Shown piece by piece: positions 7,734 to 15,408 of a stretch of 22,415 bases of DNA. The DNA is from JAIBBG01 sp046304755 (GTDB lineage: Bacteria; Bacteroidota; Bacteroidia; Flavobacteriales_D; Sanyastnellaceae), in the NCBI GenBank assembly GCA_046304755.1, contig JBKCDO010000221.1, positions 1-22,415 of the forward strand, written 5' to 3'. Position 1 is the stretch's first letter, and each line of letters starts with the position of its first letter. The notes beneath the pieces were generated by a model. The model was not told the origin of the DNA, made no database searches, and saw only the letters and a list, made by a program, of their open reading frames with translations. The position numbers were made by a program, and so were the translations under genes.

Positions 7734-9715
7734 AACCTTACATCTTCGACGCGAAAAACGGGCGGAGCACACGTTTTATTTCGGCAAACATAGACCGCTG
7801 TTCTGTTGTTATATCTGCCTTTGAATAGCGGCAATTCACTTTCCGTTGTTGATGCCCCAAAGGTCATCACAGGATGATAGTCTTCCAACAATCGATGCAA
7901 CAACGACGGTGCTTCCGGCCCGCAAACAGCAACCTCACTTGATGGCGCGAGCAAGAGTAACGAGCATTGCAGCCAATTACTATAACTGCCTGCGAAATCC
8001 AATTGAGGCCAAATCGCATGAAGCATATCCTGCGCCCTTTGCTTGAATTCATTGTCATCAGTCAAGGCAGCCAGGCGAATCAACGACTTGCATGCGATGC
8101 TATTGGCCGCGGGAATCACATTATCCTGTACCTCGCATTTGTGACCAATAACTTCAGTTGAATCCGTTAACCGTGTTTGCAATAGCGTTCCGTTGGGTGA
8201 TTGAAAACGCTGTAGTGTGCGGTCCATGAAATGGGTCGCCTTGGTCAGATAAACTTCCTTTCCCGTCAATTCAAACGCAGCGATTAAAGCCTCCACATAG
8301 GCTACCTGATCATCCAACAAAATCGTTTGACTGCGCACATTCTTCGTGAGAGCATGTAGCACCAAACCATCAACAACAAGTTCTGTTTCAATAGCCTTCA
8401 ACAATAACTCGCCGTGTTCTACGAGTTCATGTTTTCCCCGGCATTTCGCGCATTCAAAAAAAGCCGTAACCAGAAAGGCGTTCCATGAAGCGATGCATTT
8501 ATCGTCAAGTCCTGGTTTGATTCGATGTGACCGATTATCGAGCAATGCCGCCTTAATCACCGGAAGCCGTTGTTTTCGATATGCAGCTTCTTCGCCCGCT
8601 TGTGCCAACCAATCCGCATCATTCCGGGTTCGCAGCAAAATTTGATTCCCGTGTTCCCAGTAAGCTTCCTTATTGATGGAGAAATAATCTTTTACCCAAG
8701 CAGCATCCTCACCGGCGATGGCCTCAATTTCTGCTTCCGTCCAGACATAGTACCTCCCCTCCTGGCCTTCGCTGTCAGCATCCAAGGCCGCATAATACAA
8801 TCCGTTGGGGGCTTTCCATTCCGCATGAATGAACGCAATTGTTTGATCGATGACTTCGCTGTACAATGGCTCCTTGAACTTACGATATGCTTGAGCATAG
8901 ACGCTCAGCAACTGAGCATTGTCGTAGAGCATTTTCTCGAAATGCGGCACTTTCCAAACGGCATCCACGCTGTAACGCGCAAAGCCTCCGCCAAGCTGAT
9001 CGTAAATGCCGCCTAGGGCCATTTTCGTGAGTGTTGTTTTCACTTGCCTCAGTGCTGAATCATCCTTTCGAAAATGACCATACTGTAACAGGAATTCCCA
9101 GTTATTCGGCATCGGAAACTTGGGTGCTCTGCGCATTCCTCCAAGTTCAGTATCCCAGTATTTCGACCAAGTTTCAACCAGCGCGTCAACTGCCTCGAGA
9201 CTATACGAAGCTTCATGCTCGACCATCTCTTGGCGATTGAGTTGATGAAGTGCTTCACCAAGCTTGTCAGCATATTCGTGCATGTGTGCCGGCGATTGTT
9301 GAAACGCCTCAGTCAGCTTTTCCAGCACATCCAGCCACTTCATTTTTGGGAAATAAGTACCTCCGAAAATCGGTCGGCCATCGGGCAAGGTGAATACATT
9401 CAGCGGCCATCCGCCCTGGCTTCCCATCAAATGCACCGCGTCCATATACCAACTATCCACATCGGGTCGTTCCTCGCGATCAACCTTGATACAGACAAAA
9501 TGCATATTCATGAACTCCGCGCATTCAAAATCTTCGAACACTTCATGCTCCATGACATGGCACCAATGACAAGCGCTGTAACCTATAGAAACGAGAACAA
9601 GTTTTTGTTCGGATAGAGCACGCTGCCACGCCTTGTCATTCCAGGCATGCCAATGCACGGGATTGTCCTTGTGCTGCAGGAGATACGGACTCGTTTCCTG
9701 CGCGAGAAGATTCAT
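7730..9715 (-). CDS. SPATA20/YyaL-family thioredoxin-domain protein (DUF255)
   Basis: A 661-residue cytosolic protein of the DUF255/YyaL/SPATA20 family. Residues about 5-165 form the thioredoxin-like domain with the family signature: SPYLLQHKDNPV, SIGYSACHWCHVM (redox pair Cys49 and Cys52), KVDREERPDVD and QGGWPLNVF with the cis-Pro position at Pro104, then FGGTYFP. The remaining roughly 450 residues form the (alpha/alpha)6-barrel, resembling glycosidase or epimerase-2 folds (GGGFARYSVD, VPHFEKMLYDNAQL, YYVWTEAEI, DDKCIASWNAF). The length is normal for the family. The substrate is not established; a disulfide or sulfenic-acid reductase role, or a sugar-related role, has been suggested by fold. 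There is no signal peptide, so it acts in the cytosol although both neighbours are exported. Its ATG overlaps the TGA of the upstream thioredoxin gene, and its own stop overlaps the next start. Confidence 0.93.
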   Translation of the reverse strand: MNLLAQETSPYLLQHKDNPVHWHAWNDKAWQRALSEQKLVLVSIGYSACHWCHVMEHEVFEDFECAEFMNMHFVCIKVDREERPDVDSWYMDAVHLMGSQGGWPLNVFTLPDGRPIFGGTYFPKMKWLDVLEKLTEAFQQSPAHMHEYADKLGEALHQLNRQEMVEHEASYSLEAVDALVETWSKYWDTELGGMRRAPKFPMPNNWEFLLQYGHFRKDDSALRQVKTTLTKMALGGIYDQLGGGFARYSVDAVWKVPHFEKMLYDNAQLLSVYAQAYRKFKEPLYSEVIDQTIAFIHAEWKAPNGLYYAALDADSEGQEGRYYVWTEAEIEAIAGEDAAWVKDYFSINKEAYWEHGNQILLRTRNDADWLAQAGEEAAYRKQRLPVIKAALLDNRSHRIKPGLDDKCIASWNAFLVTAFFECAKCRGKHELVEHGELLLKAIETELVVDGLVLHALTKNVRSQTILLDDQVAYVEALIAAFELTGKEVYLTKATHFMDRTLQRFQSPNGTLLQTRLTDSTEVIGHKCEVQDNVIPAANSIACKSLIRLAALTDDNEFKQRAQDMLHAIWPQLDFAGSYSNWLQCSLLLLAPSSEVAVCGPEAPSLLHRLLEDYHPVMTFGASTTESELPLFKGRYNNRTAVYVCRNKTCAPPVFRVEDVRL

Positions 9716-11067
9716 AGACCGAGCATTTCTTTGATTTCGCTTTCAATTTTGCTGCGAGTGATGAGTCGCTTGACGACCACTCCCTTTTGATCCACAGCAA
9801 GCAGCGCAGGTGTGCTTGGTACCGGAAAGCGCTTATTAAAATCCTTACGCTGATCGAATGGCAAAAAGACGCTCGTCCAGGGAGAATCATTCAGCTTATC
9901 CTGTACAGCCCACTCCTCTTGCGTTTTGTCAGTGCCAATTGCATAAACACCAAGCCCCTTGTCATGATACTGCGCATAGAATTCTTCCAGTTTTGGTTCA
10001 AACTCTTTGCAGTGTGAACAGTTGGCTCGCCAGAAAAGAATGATGGTTATTTTGTTCTCCGCTATCGTCTTTTTCATTGAATGCATCTTTCCGTTAACAT
10101 CAGGCAGCGTGAGCATTTCGATGGTTTTTCCGGGCTTGCAATTCTCCAATGCCAACAGCAGGTTGCGGGTGTTCTCCTCCATATGTCCTTCTTCAGTGCA
10201 ATCATCCGCATACCAGGTGATGAGGTAACTTAAGCCCGGCTCGTTGCGAAAAGAAATCATTTTATCCAACAAGAACTTGAACATGTACGTTGTCATCGAT
10301 TCACTGACCAATGCTTTTTTCATCAATAAATCAATGTACGGCTCAGGCAGTTTGTTTTTTTCAAAATAGAGATAGGTCACATTCATGCGGCGCACGAATG
10401 CCATGTGATTGAGCAAATCGGGATGATTAAGCGTTGCGCCTTTAAAGGCATTCATCGAGATAAATTTCATCAATGAATCGGGGTTTTGGGCGAACTCCGG
10501 ATTACCGTCGTAGAGCGGAGCCGGCGTGACTTTACAAAGCAATGTCGCCGTCCACGTTTGCGGAAAGCGAGCCGCAACATCCTGGCACAGTTTAGCATAA
10601 TCCTGTTCTCGTTGCTGATAGGCCAATCCGAAGCGATCGAGCGAATCTCGATTCATGCTCACCGTATTAAATGCAGTGATTAACTCAAGATATGCGTTTT
10701 GCTCCGGTGAGTCATGCAGCTTCATGACTTGTCCCTTGAGCTGCGCATAATCCACCGTCAGGTTGATTCCCTCAGCCGGCATATCTTCCTTCACGAATAG
10801 AAATTCAAACCAGCGCTTGGGGTCGCTGGAAAAGCGAAAGCGATACTGGCCATTGTGTGGAAAGCGCACCTTGTCGGCGTAAGTACCGTTTTGCGGGTCT
10901 TTAATGACTTGCAGATTTTTCCAGTTGTCCTCACCGAAATACTCAACAATCATAGTGACCGTTGGCGCCTGGAGTCCGGTCACTTTGACTGAAACCGGTG
11001 TTTGACTCCGATAATGAGTTGTACAGAAAACAACAAGGATAATTGACAGAAGTAATTTTTGAATCAT
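9712..11067 (-). CDS. TlpA/ResA-like periplasmic thiol-disulfide protein
   Basis: A 451-residue exported protein starting with the signal-like segment MIQKLLLSIILVVFCTTHYRSQ. Cys15 is not in a proper lipobox, so I treat it as soluble periplasmic or membrane-anchored by an uncut signal. Residues about 25-110 form a DUF4369-like beta-sandwich typical of Bacteroidota TlpA proteins, 120-305 a helical middle region, and 312-451 the thioredoxin fold. The active site is FWRANCSHCKEFEP with Cys350 and Cys353; the cis-Pro loop is VPSTPALL (Pro420). CSHC is an uncommon but known dipeptide variant in this group. The family reduces or isomerises disulfides in exported proteins or cytochromes. This is the first gene of the minus-strand cassette, with a perfect TAnnTTTG box about 26 bases before the start, and it is translationally coupled to the next gene. 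Confidence 0.88.
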   Translation of the reverse strand: MIQKLLLSIILVVFCTTHYRSQTPVSVKVTGLQAPTVTMIVEYFGEDNWKNLQVIKDPQNGTYADKVRFPHNGQYRFRFSSDPKRWFEFLFVKEDMPAEGINLTVDYAQLKGQVMKLHDSPEQNAYLELITAFNTVSMNRDSLDRFGLAYQQREQDYAKLCQDVAARFPQTWTATLLCKVTPAPLYDGNPEFAQNPDSLMKFISMNAFKGATLNHPDLLNHMAFVRRMNVTYLYFEKNKLPEPYIDLLMKKALVSESMTTYMFKFLLDKMISFRNEPGLSYLITWYADDCTEEGHMEENTRNLLLALENCKPGKTIEMLTLPDVNGKMHSMKKTIAENKITIILFWRANCSHCKEFEPKLEEFYAQYHDKGLGVYAIGTDKTQEEWAVQDKLNDSPWTSVFLPFDQRKDFNKRFPVPSTPALLAVDQKGVVVKRLITRSKIESEIKEMLGL

Positions 11068-11092
11068 GTTTAAATACCGGAAGGAATGTGGT

Positions 11093-11100
11093 CAAAATTA
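11093..11100 (-). promoter_or_regulatory. -7 box (TAATTTTG) of the minus-strand thioredoxin cassette
   Basis: Read on the minus strand the bases are TAATTTTG, a perfect fit to the Bacteroidota -7 consensus TAnnTTTG. Transcription would begin around 11086 and give a leader of about 20 bases before the ATG at 11067. No good TTG is found at the -33 distance (TTC is about 22 bases upstream), so the call rests on the -7 element and its position in a divergent intergenic region. Confidence 0.4.
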
Positions 11101-11133
11101 CGATTTACACCAAACCATTGAACAGGTTTAGAC

Positions 11134-11164
11134 TTTTTGTGCATGATTGAAAGTCTTACATTCG
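11134..11164 (+). promoter_or_regulatory. Probable glyA promoter (TTTTTG, 17 bases, TACATTCG)
   Basis: TTG at 11137-11139 lies 17 bases before TACATTCG (11157-11164), which has one mismatch to TAnnTTTG. The predicted start, near 11171, leaves a leader of about 13 bases before the glyA ATG. GACTTT/AAAGTC flanks the spacer as a six-base inverted repeat (11131-11136 and 11150-11155), which could be an operator or chance. Confidence 0.4.
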
Positions 11165-11183
11165 CAACTCTAAAAATTCCACC

Positions 11184-12476
11184 ATGAAAGACACGGCAGT
11201 ATTCCAATTAATCGAGCGTGAATTCAAACGCCAACAGCACGGTATTGAATTAATCGCCTCTGAGAATTTTGTCAGTGAGGAGGTTATGCGTGCCATGGGA
11301 AGTGTGCTGACGAATAAGTACGCCGAGGGACTTCCTTCCAAGCGTTATTACGGAGGTTGTGAAGTAGTGGACGCAGTAGAGCAACTGGCCATCGACCGCT
11401 TGAAAGAGTTGTTTGGTGCGGCTTGGGCGAATGTGCAGCCGCATTCAGGGGCTAACGCCAACAGCGCAGTAATGCTCGCTTGTTTGAAGCCCGGAGATAC
11501 CATTCTCGGTTTGGATCTTTCGCAAGGTGGACATTTGACCCACGGTTCACCGGTGAATTACTCGGGTAAATTATACCGTGCAACTTTCTATGGTGTGGAT
11601 CGCGAAAGCGGACGCATCGATATGAATGTGGTCGAGGCAATTGCGCAAAAAGAGAAGCCCAAGATGCTGATTTGCGGCGCTTCTGCGTACAGTCGCGATT
11701 GGGATTACAAACGCTTCCGTGAAATTGCAGACAGCGTTGGGGCGCTGTTGCTTGCTGACATATCCCATCCTGCAGGGCTTATTGCCAAAGGACTTCTGAA
11801 TGATCCGCTACAGCATTGTCATATCGTAACCACTACCACACACAAAACATTGCGTGGACCGAGAGGTGGTGTCATCATGATGGGAAAGGATTTCGAAAAC
11901 CCGTTTGGCATGACCACGCCGAAAGGTGAATTGCGCATGATGTCGTCGTTGCTCGACAGCGGCGTGTTTCCGGGTATGCAAGGTGGACCGCTGGAACACG
12001 TCATTGCCGCTAAGGCTGTTGCTTTTGGAGAGGCACTTTCACCGGCGTTCAAAACCTATGGAGAACAAGTCATTCGCAATGCACATGCGCTGAGCTCTGC
12101 GCTTGTTGACCGCGGCTATCAAATCGTGAGTGGAGGAACCGATAACCATTGTTTCCTGATTGACCTGCGCAACAAGGGCATCAGCGGAAAAGAGGCGGAT
12201 GCGGCGTTGATTCAGGCAGATATTACGGTGAACAAAAACATGGTTCCCTATGATGACAAATCACCGATGGTGACCAGTGGAATTCGCATCGGCACGCCGG
12301 CCATAACGACACGCGGTTTGATTGAGGCTGATATGGAAGTATTGGCTGATTTCATCGACCGCACGCTCATGCAACGCAATGATGCGGCGGCGATTACTCA
12401 AGTGCGCAATTCGGTGAACGCCTTTATGCAGGAGCGTCCGCTCTTTGCAGGCAGTCCGAGTTTGGCGCATGTCTAA
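11184..12476 (+). CDS. glyA: Serine hydroxymethyltransferase
   Basis: A 430-residue PLP enzyme of the cytosol that interconverts serine plus tetrahydrofolate with glycine plus 5,10-methylene-tetrahydrofolate, the main source of one-carbon units. Fold-type I landmarks are all present: the N-terminal IELIASENFVS substrate loop, YAEGLPSKRYYGG, PHSGANANSAV, the cofactor aspartate in LLADISHPAGLIAKG, and the PLP lysine (Lys221) in TTTTHKTLRGPRGG, followed by FPGMQGGP and the C-terminal TSGIRIGTPA. The length matches the family (about 415-430). The ATG at 11184 is directly before MKDTAVFQLIEREFKRQ, the usual start region. The gene is monocistronic: it diverges from the thioredoxin cassette and is followed by a separate promoter 60 bases after its stop. 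Confidence 0.98.
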   Translation: MKDTAVFQLIEREFKRQQHGIELIASENFVSEEVMRAMGSVLTNKYAEGLPSKRYYGGCEVVDAVEQLAIDRLKELFGAAWANVQPHSGANANSAVMLACLKPGDTILGLDLSQGGHLTHGSPVNYSGKLYRATFYGVDRESGRIDMNVVEAIAQKEKPKMLICGASAYSRDWDYKRFREIADSVGALLLADISHPAGLIAKGLLNDPLQHCHIVTTTTHKTLRGPRGGVIMMGKDFENPFGMTTPKGELRMMSSLLDSGVFPGMQGGPLEHVIAAKAVAFGEALSPAFKTYGEQVIRNAHALSSALVDRGYQIVSGGTDNHCFLIDLRNKGISGKEADAALIQADITVNKNMVPYDDKSPMVTSGIRIGTPAITTRGLIEADMEVLADFIDRTLMQRNDAAAITQVRNSVNAFMQERPLFAGSPSLAHV

Positions 12477-12516
12477 GGTTGAAAATCCCCGTGAAAAAAT
12501 GGTTTAACAGCCTTCA

Positions 12517-12544
12517 TTGCTTAAGGCATTTCGATGTAGTTTTG
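12517..12544 (+). promoter_or_regulatory. Promoter of the Fe-S/HAD gene group (TTG, 17 bases, TAGTTTTG)
   Basis: TTG at 12517-12519 is followed after exactly 17 bases by TAGTTTTG (12537-12544), matching both boxes of the Bacteroidota vegetative promoter. The start would be near 12551 and the leader about 24 bases. This is the best two-box match I found in the window. A weak five-pair hairpin (GCCTT/AAGGC, 12510-12527) surrounds the -33 box. Confidence 0.55.
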
Positions 12545-12574
12545 AGGCGCTTCCAATGATGAAGCATCTCCTTT

Positions 12575-13879
12575 ATGATTGCACAAATACTGTTTGTTGT
12601 TCTTCTGGGCGTCACCTCCTATTTCGCTTTTAAGCGCTTTCAATTTGTTCGTCGAAATATTTTGTTGGGAAGAGATGTGACCATCGACGGCGACTCTTCC
12701 GAGCGCTGGGGAACCATGGCTCGTGTTGCTTTGGGACAAGGAAAGATGTTCACTCGTCCGCTGGCGGCCTTCATGCACTTAATCATTTATGCCGGATTCA
12801 TCATCATCAATATTGAATTACTGGAAATAGTGCTCGACGGGCTCACGGGACATCACCGCTTGTTCTCTTTTCTGGGTGGTTTCTATGATTTCTTAATTGG
12901 AAGTTTCGAAGTACTTGCGTTTCTGGTTTTAGTAGCCTGTGTCGTTTTTCTATCACGCAGAAATTTACTCAAGCTCAAGCGTTTCTGGATGCGCGAAATG
13001 ACGAGTTGGCCGCGCACGGATGCGAACCTCATTCTGATAGTCGAAATTCTGTTGATGTCTGCCTTTCTAACCATGAACGCTTGTGATTCGATATTACAGC
13101 AGCGGGCAGTAGACCATTACATCAGCGCCGGTAGTTTTCCAATTTCTTCAATCATAGTTCCTGCGTTGGACGGCCTGACAGACCATTCGCTTGTGCTCAT
13201 TGAACGCAGCTGCTGGTGGTTTCACATCATCGGCATTTTTGCCTTCATCGTGTATGTGACGTATTCCAAACACTTGCACATCATTCTTGCATTTCCCAAC
13301 ACGTTTTATTCGAAGCTTCAACCTGCAGGCTCGTTTGACAATTTGCAATCGGTGACCAATGAGGTCAAGTTGATGTTAGATCCAAGTTTACCTCCACCGC
13401 CTTCGGATGGCACTCCCACTCGATTTGGAGCAAAGGATGTTTTTGATTTGTCGTGGGTGAATTTGATGAACGCTTACAGCTGTACCGAATGCGGAAGATG
13501 TACATCGGAATGTCCGGCCAATCAAACCGGAAAATTATTGTCGCCTCGCAAGATCATGATGGACACGCGCGATCGCATGGAAGAGGTGGGCAAGAAAATC
13601 GACACTTGCGGAGGACAGTGGCAAGACGATGGAAAAACACTCCTGCGCGATTACATCAGCGAAGAAGAACTATGGGCATGCACAACCTGCAATGCATGCA
13701 CGAATGCTTGTCCGGTGAACATTAATCCACTGGAGATTATTATTGACTTGCGCCGTTATCTAATTATGGAAGAAAGTAAATCTCCGGAGAGCATAACGGT
13801 GATGTTTAACAACATTGAAAACAATGGTGCACCATGGGCAATGAGTGCTGCGGACCGCGCCAACTGGACAAATAACTGA
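12575..13879 (+). CDS. Membrane-bound HdrC-like Fe-S protein, probable menaquinone reductase subunit
   Basis: A 434-residue integral membrane electron-transfer protein. The first 240 residues contain about five membrane segments (roughly 2-18, 63-88, 98-126, 151-168, 213-240), like the NarI/nitrate-reductase-gamma cytochrome b fold. Candidate heme ligands are His68 in the second segment and His217, His233 and His235 in the last (CWWFH and SKHLHI). The cytosolic C-terminal half carries two [4Fe-4S] motifs of ferredoxin type: CTECGRCTSECP (Cys303, 306, 309, 313) and CTTCNACTNACP (Cys369, 372, 375, 379). From family knowledge such proteins pair with a CCG-domain protein to move electrons between a soluble donor, often electron-transfer flavoprotein, and menaquinone. 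Such a CCG protein is encoded two genes downstream, which supports that role; the exact donor is inference. Confidence 0.88.
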   Translation: MIAQILFVVLLGVTSYFAFKRFQFVRRNILLGRDVTIDGDSSERWGTMARVALGQGKMFTRPLAAFMHLIIYAGFIIINIELLEIVLDGLTGHHRLFSFLGGFYDFLIGSFEVLAFLVLVACVVFLSRRNLLKLKRFWMREMTSWPRTDANLILIVEILLMSAFLTMNACDSILQQRAVDHYISAGSFPISSIIVPALDGLTDHSLVLIERSCWWFHIIGIFAFIVYVTYSKHLHIILAFPNTFYSKLQPAGSFDNLQSVTNEVKLMLDPSLPPPPSDGTPTRFGAKDVFDLSWVNLMNAYSCTECGRCTSECPANQTGKLLSPRKIMMDTRDRMEEVGKKIDTCGGQWQDDGKTLLRDYISEEELWACTTCNACTNACPVNINPLEIIIDLRRYLIMEESKSPESITVMFNNIENNGAPWAMSAADRANWTNN

Positions 13880-14002
13880 TCGGGAATTCTGAAATGCAAC
13901 GTGAGGAAACAATGATTCTTCGTCATTTCGCACAGCCATTAAAGATGGCGCTGTGCTGCAGCATCAGAGTTACTCCTTTACCTTTTTTAATTCTCATCAG
14001 CA

Positions 14003-14422
14003 ATGACAACACTATTAGACGCACACGAAGACGGCAAGCGAATTTCGCCGATACTGCCTGCCGGTATGAAAAACTTTCTCATCGACATTGATGGGACCAT
14101 TGGCGAAGACATACCCAACGAAGAACCTGAGCGCATGGAGGATGCCGGTGTTTATCCCGACGCACTTCAGAAGTGCAATCAGTGGTTTGACGAAGGACAC
14201 GTGATTTACTTTTTCACTTCTCGAACCGAAGCACATCGTGAGGTGACAGAAGCCTGGTTGAACAAACATGGATTCCGTTATCACGGTATCATCTTCGGAA
14301 AGCCGCGTGGTGGAAATTATCATTGGATTGACAACCACATGGTACGCGCCACTCGGTTCGAAGGGAAGTTTACAGACCTGGTAGAAAAGGAAATGACGAT
14401 ACAAGTGTTTAGTGATAAGTGA
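14003..14422 (+). CDS. Small HAD-like hydrolase-fold protein
   Basis: A 139-residue HAD-superfamily protein of the cytosol. Motif I is FLIDIDGTIGED (Asp28 nucleophile, Asp30 acid/base), motif II is YFFTSRTEAHRE (Ser73), and Lys100 in FGKPRGGNYHWIDN plus Asp110 fit motifs III and IV. This is the minimal core with no cap domain, so the substrate could be large or another protein. Similar Bacteroidota proteins are often labelled phosphoheptose isomerase, a name the sequence does not support because no SIS fold is present. The gene lies 123 bases after the membrane Fe-S gene and 89 bases before its CCG partner. The start at 14003 keeps a conserved-looking RISPILPAG lead-in; Met22 would be a shorter alternative. 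Its last codons and stop lie in a seven-base tandem repeat. Confidence 0.82.
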   Translation: MTTLLDAHEDGKRISPILPAGMKNFLIDIDGTIGEDIPNEEPERMEDAGVYPDALQKCNQWFDEGHVIYFFTSRTEAHREVTEAWLNKHGFRYHGIIFGKPRGGNYHWIDNHMVRATRFEGKFTDLVEKEMTIQVFSDK

Positions 14423-14438
14423 CGAGTGGCGAGTGGCG
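14411..14438 (+). repeat. Seven-base tandem repeat across the end of the HAD gene
   Basis: Four consecutive units AGTGATA, AGTGACG, AGTGGCG, AGTGGCG follow the pattern AGTG(A/G)(T/C)(A/G). The TGA stop of the HAD gene (14420-14422) lies in the second unit, so the last residues (SDK) are repeat-derived. On the minus strand it reads as (S/R)HSSL-type peptide, which appears as spurious predicted protein in many Bacteroidota genomes; that last point is recollection, not checked. Confidence 0.65.
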
Positions 14439-14511
14439 AATATTAAACGCAAGCAGTTGATCGATAACTAATGAAATAATGGATTGAGTGCGTTGAAAAA
14501 AAACAAAACGA

Positions 14512-15303
14512 ATGAGTGAACTTAACGTAAGAACAATGGCTGAATGCCTTGCCACAGGAGAGATTCCTGAGGTATTGTTTTGGGTTGGATGTGCCGGAAG
14601 TTTCGATGACCGCGCGAAGAAAATCACCAAAGCCATTGCACGGATTCTGAATCATTGTCAAGTCTCTTTTGCGATACTTGGGCAAGAAGAAAGTTGCACC
14701 GGCGACCCTGCGAAACGAGCGGGAAATGAATTTCTATTTCAAATGATGGCCATGCAAAACATTCAAGTGCTGAATGGCTATGAAGTGAAGAAAATCGTCA
14801 CCGGTTGTCCTCATTGCTTTAACACGTTGAAGAATGAATATCCCGCGTTAGGAGGCACTTACGAAGTACTGCATCATACACAATTACTGCAACAACTTAT
14901 CGCAGAAGGTCGCATTCGTCTAGAAGGCGGAGGAAGTTACAAGGGCAAAAAAATCACCTTCCATGATCCGTGTTATTTAGGTCGTGGCAACAATGAATAC
15001 GAGGCTCCACGGGAGCTCATTCGCAAACTCGATGCAGAGCTGGTTGAAATGAAACGCAGTCGCGCCAATGGTTTATGTTGCGGTGCAGGTGGTGCACAAA
15101 TGTTCAAAGAGGCAGAACCAGGCAACAAAGAAGTCAACATAGAACGTACGGAAGATGCACTGGAAACCCAGGCCACAGTGATTGCGGCCGGTTGTCCTTT
15201 TTGCAACACCATGATGACAGATGGTGTGAAACACTTTGAGCAGGAAAACAACATCGTAGTAAAAGATGTCGCCGAGCTCATCGCCGAAGCTGCCGATTTA
15301 TAA
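14512..15303 (+). CDS. HdrB-like Fe-S protein with two CCG domains
   Basis: A 263-residue cytosolic protein made of two cysteine-rich CCG (DUF224) domains. The first has Cys27 in WVGCAGSFD, Cys62 in EESCTGDPAKR and the pair Cys99/Cys102 in TGCPHCFNTLKNEYP; it has SCTG where a full domain has CCG. The second is complete: Cys154 (HDPCYLGR), Cys189-Cys190 (LCCGAGG) and Cys228/Cys231 (AGCPFC), the set known to hold the noncubane [4Fe-4S] clusters of heterodisulfide reductase. EESCTGDP with one cysteine is typical of the ETF-linked oxidoreductase branch as I remember it. It should dock on the membrane HdrC-like protein encoded at 12575-13879 and be the site of electron entry. The leader is A-rich (GAAAAAAAACAAAACGA) without a Shine-Dalgarno sequence, as usual here. 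Confidence 0.9.
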   Translation: MSELNVRTMAECLATGEIPEVLFWVGCAGSFDDRAKKITKAIARILNHCQVSFAILGQEESCTGDPAKRAGNEFLFQMMAMQNIQVLNGYEVKKIVTGCPHCFNTLKNEYPALGGTYEVLHHTQLLQQLIAEGRIRLEGGGSYKGKKITFHDPCYLGRGNNEYEAPRELIRKLDAELVEMKRSRANGLCCGAGGAQMFKEAEPGNKEVNIERTEDALETQATVIAAGCPFCNTMMTDGVKHFEQENNIVVKDVAELIAEAADL

Positions 15304-15374
15304 GCCACACACGCTTAGCAATTTTTATCACATCGCTCAGAAAAAGAGCTTAAGGCTGCATGGGCTGTGGCCTG

Positions 15375-15382
15375 TATATTTG
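15375..15382 (+). promoter_or_regulatory. -7 box (TATATTTG) upstream of fabG
   Basis: TATATTTG fits TAnnTTTG perfectly and lies 26 bases before the fabG ATG, giving a predicted leader of about 20 bases. The -33 TTG is missing (GCT at the 17-20 base distance), so activator dependence or chance are both possible. It lies in the 105-base gap after the CCG gene, which holds no convincing terminator. Confidence 0.35.
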
Positions 15383-15408
15383 ACGCTTGATCACAAATCA
15401 ACACACAC

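Noticed and set aside
8570..9016. 148-codon plus-strand frame opposite the YyaL-type gene
   Set aside because: Antisense to a well-conserved family gene; no family resemblance and no promoter-like sequence.
12510..12527. GCCTT/AAGGC hairpin after glyA as a terminator
   Set aside because: Only five base pairs with an eight-base loop and no T-run behind it, and it coincides with the -33 box of the next promoter.
13894..14091. 65-codon plus-strand frame in the gap before the HAD gene
   Set aside because: It runs into the HAD gene in another frame and shows no motif; the gap of 123 bases looks non-coding. An imperfect ACAGC/GCTGT stem inside it is too weak to call.
14015..14452. 145-codon minus-strand frame opposite the HAD gene
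   Set aside because: Its N-terminus is the translated heptamer repeat (RHSSLITKH), a known-looking spurious pattern, and the HAD motifs on the plus strand explain the region.
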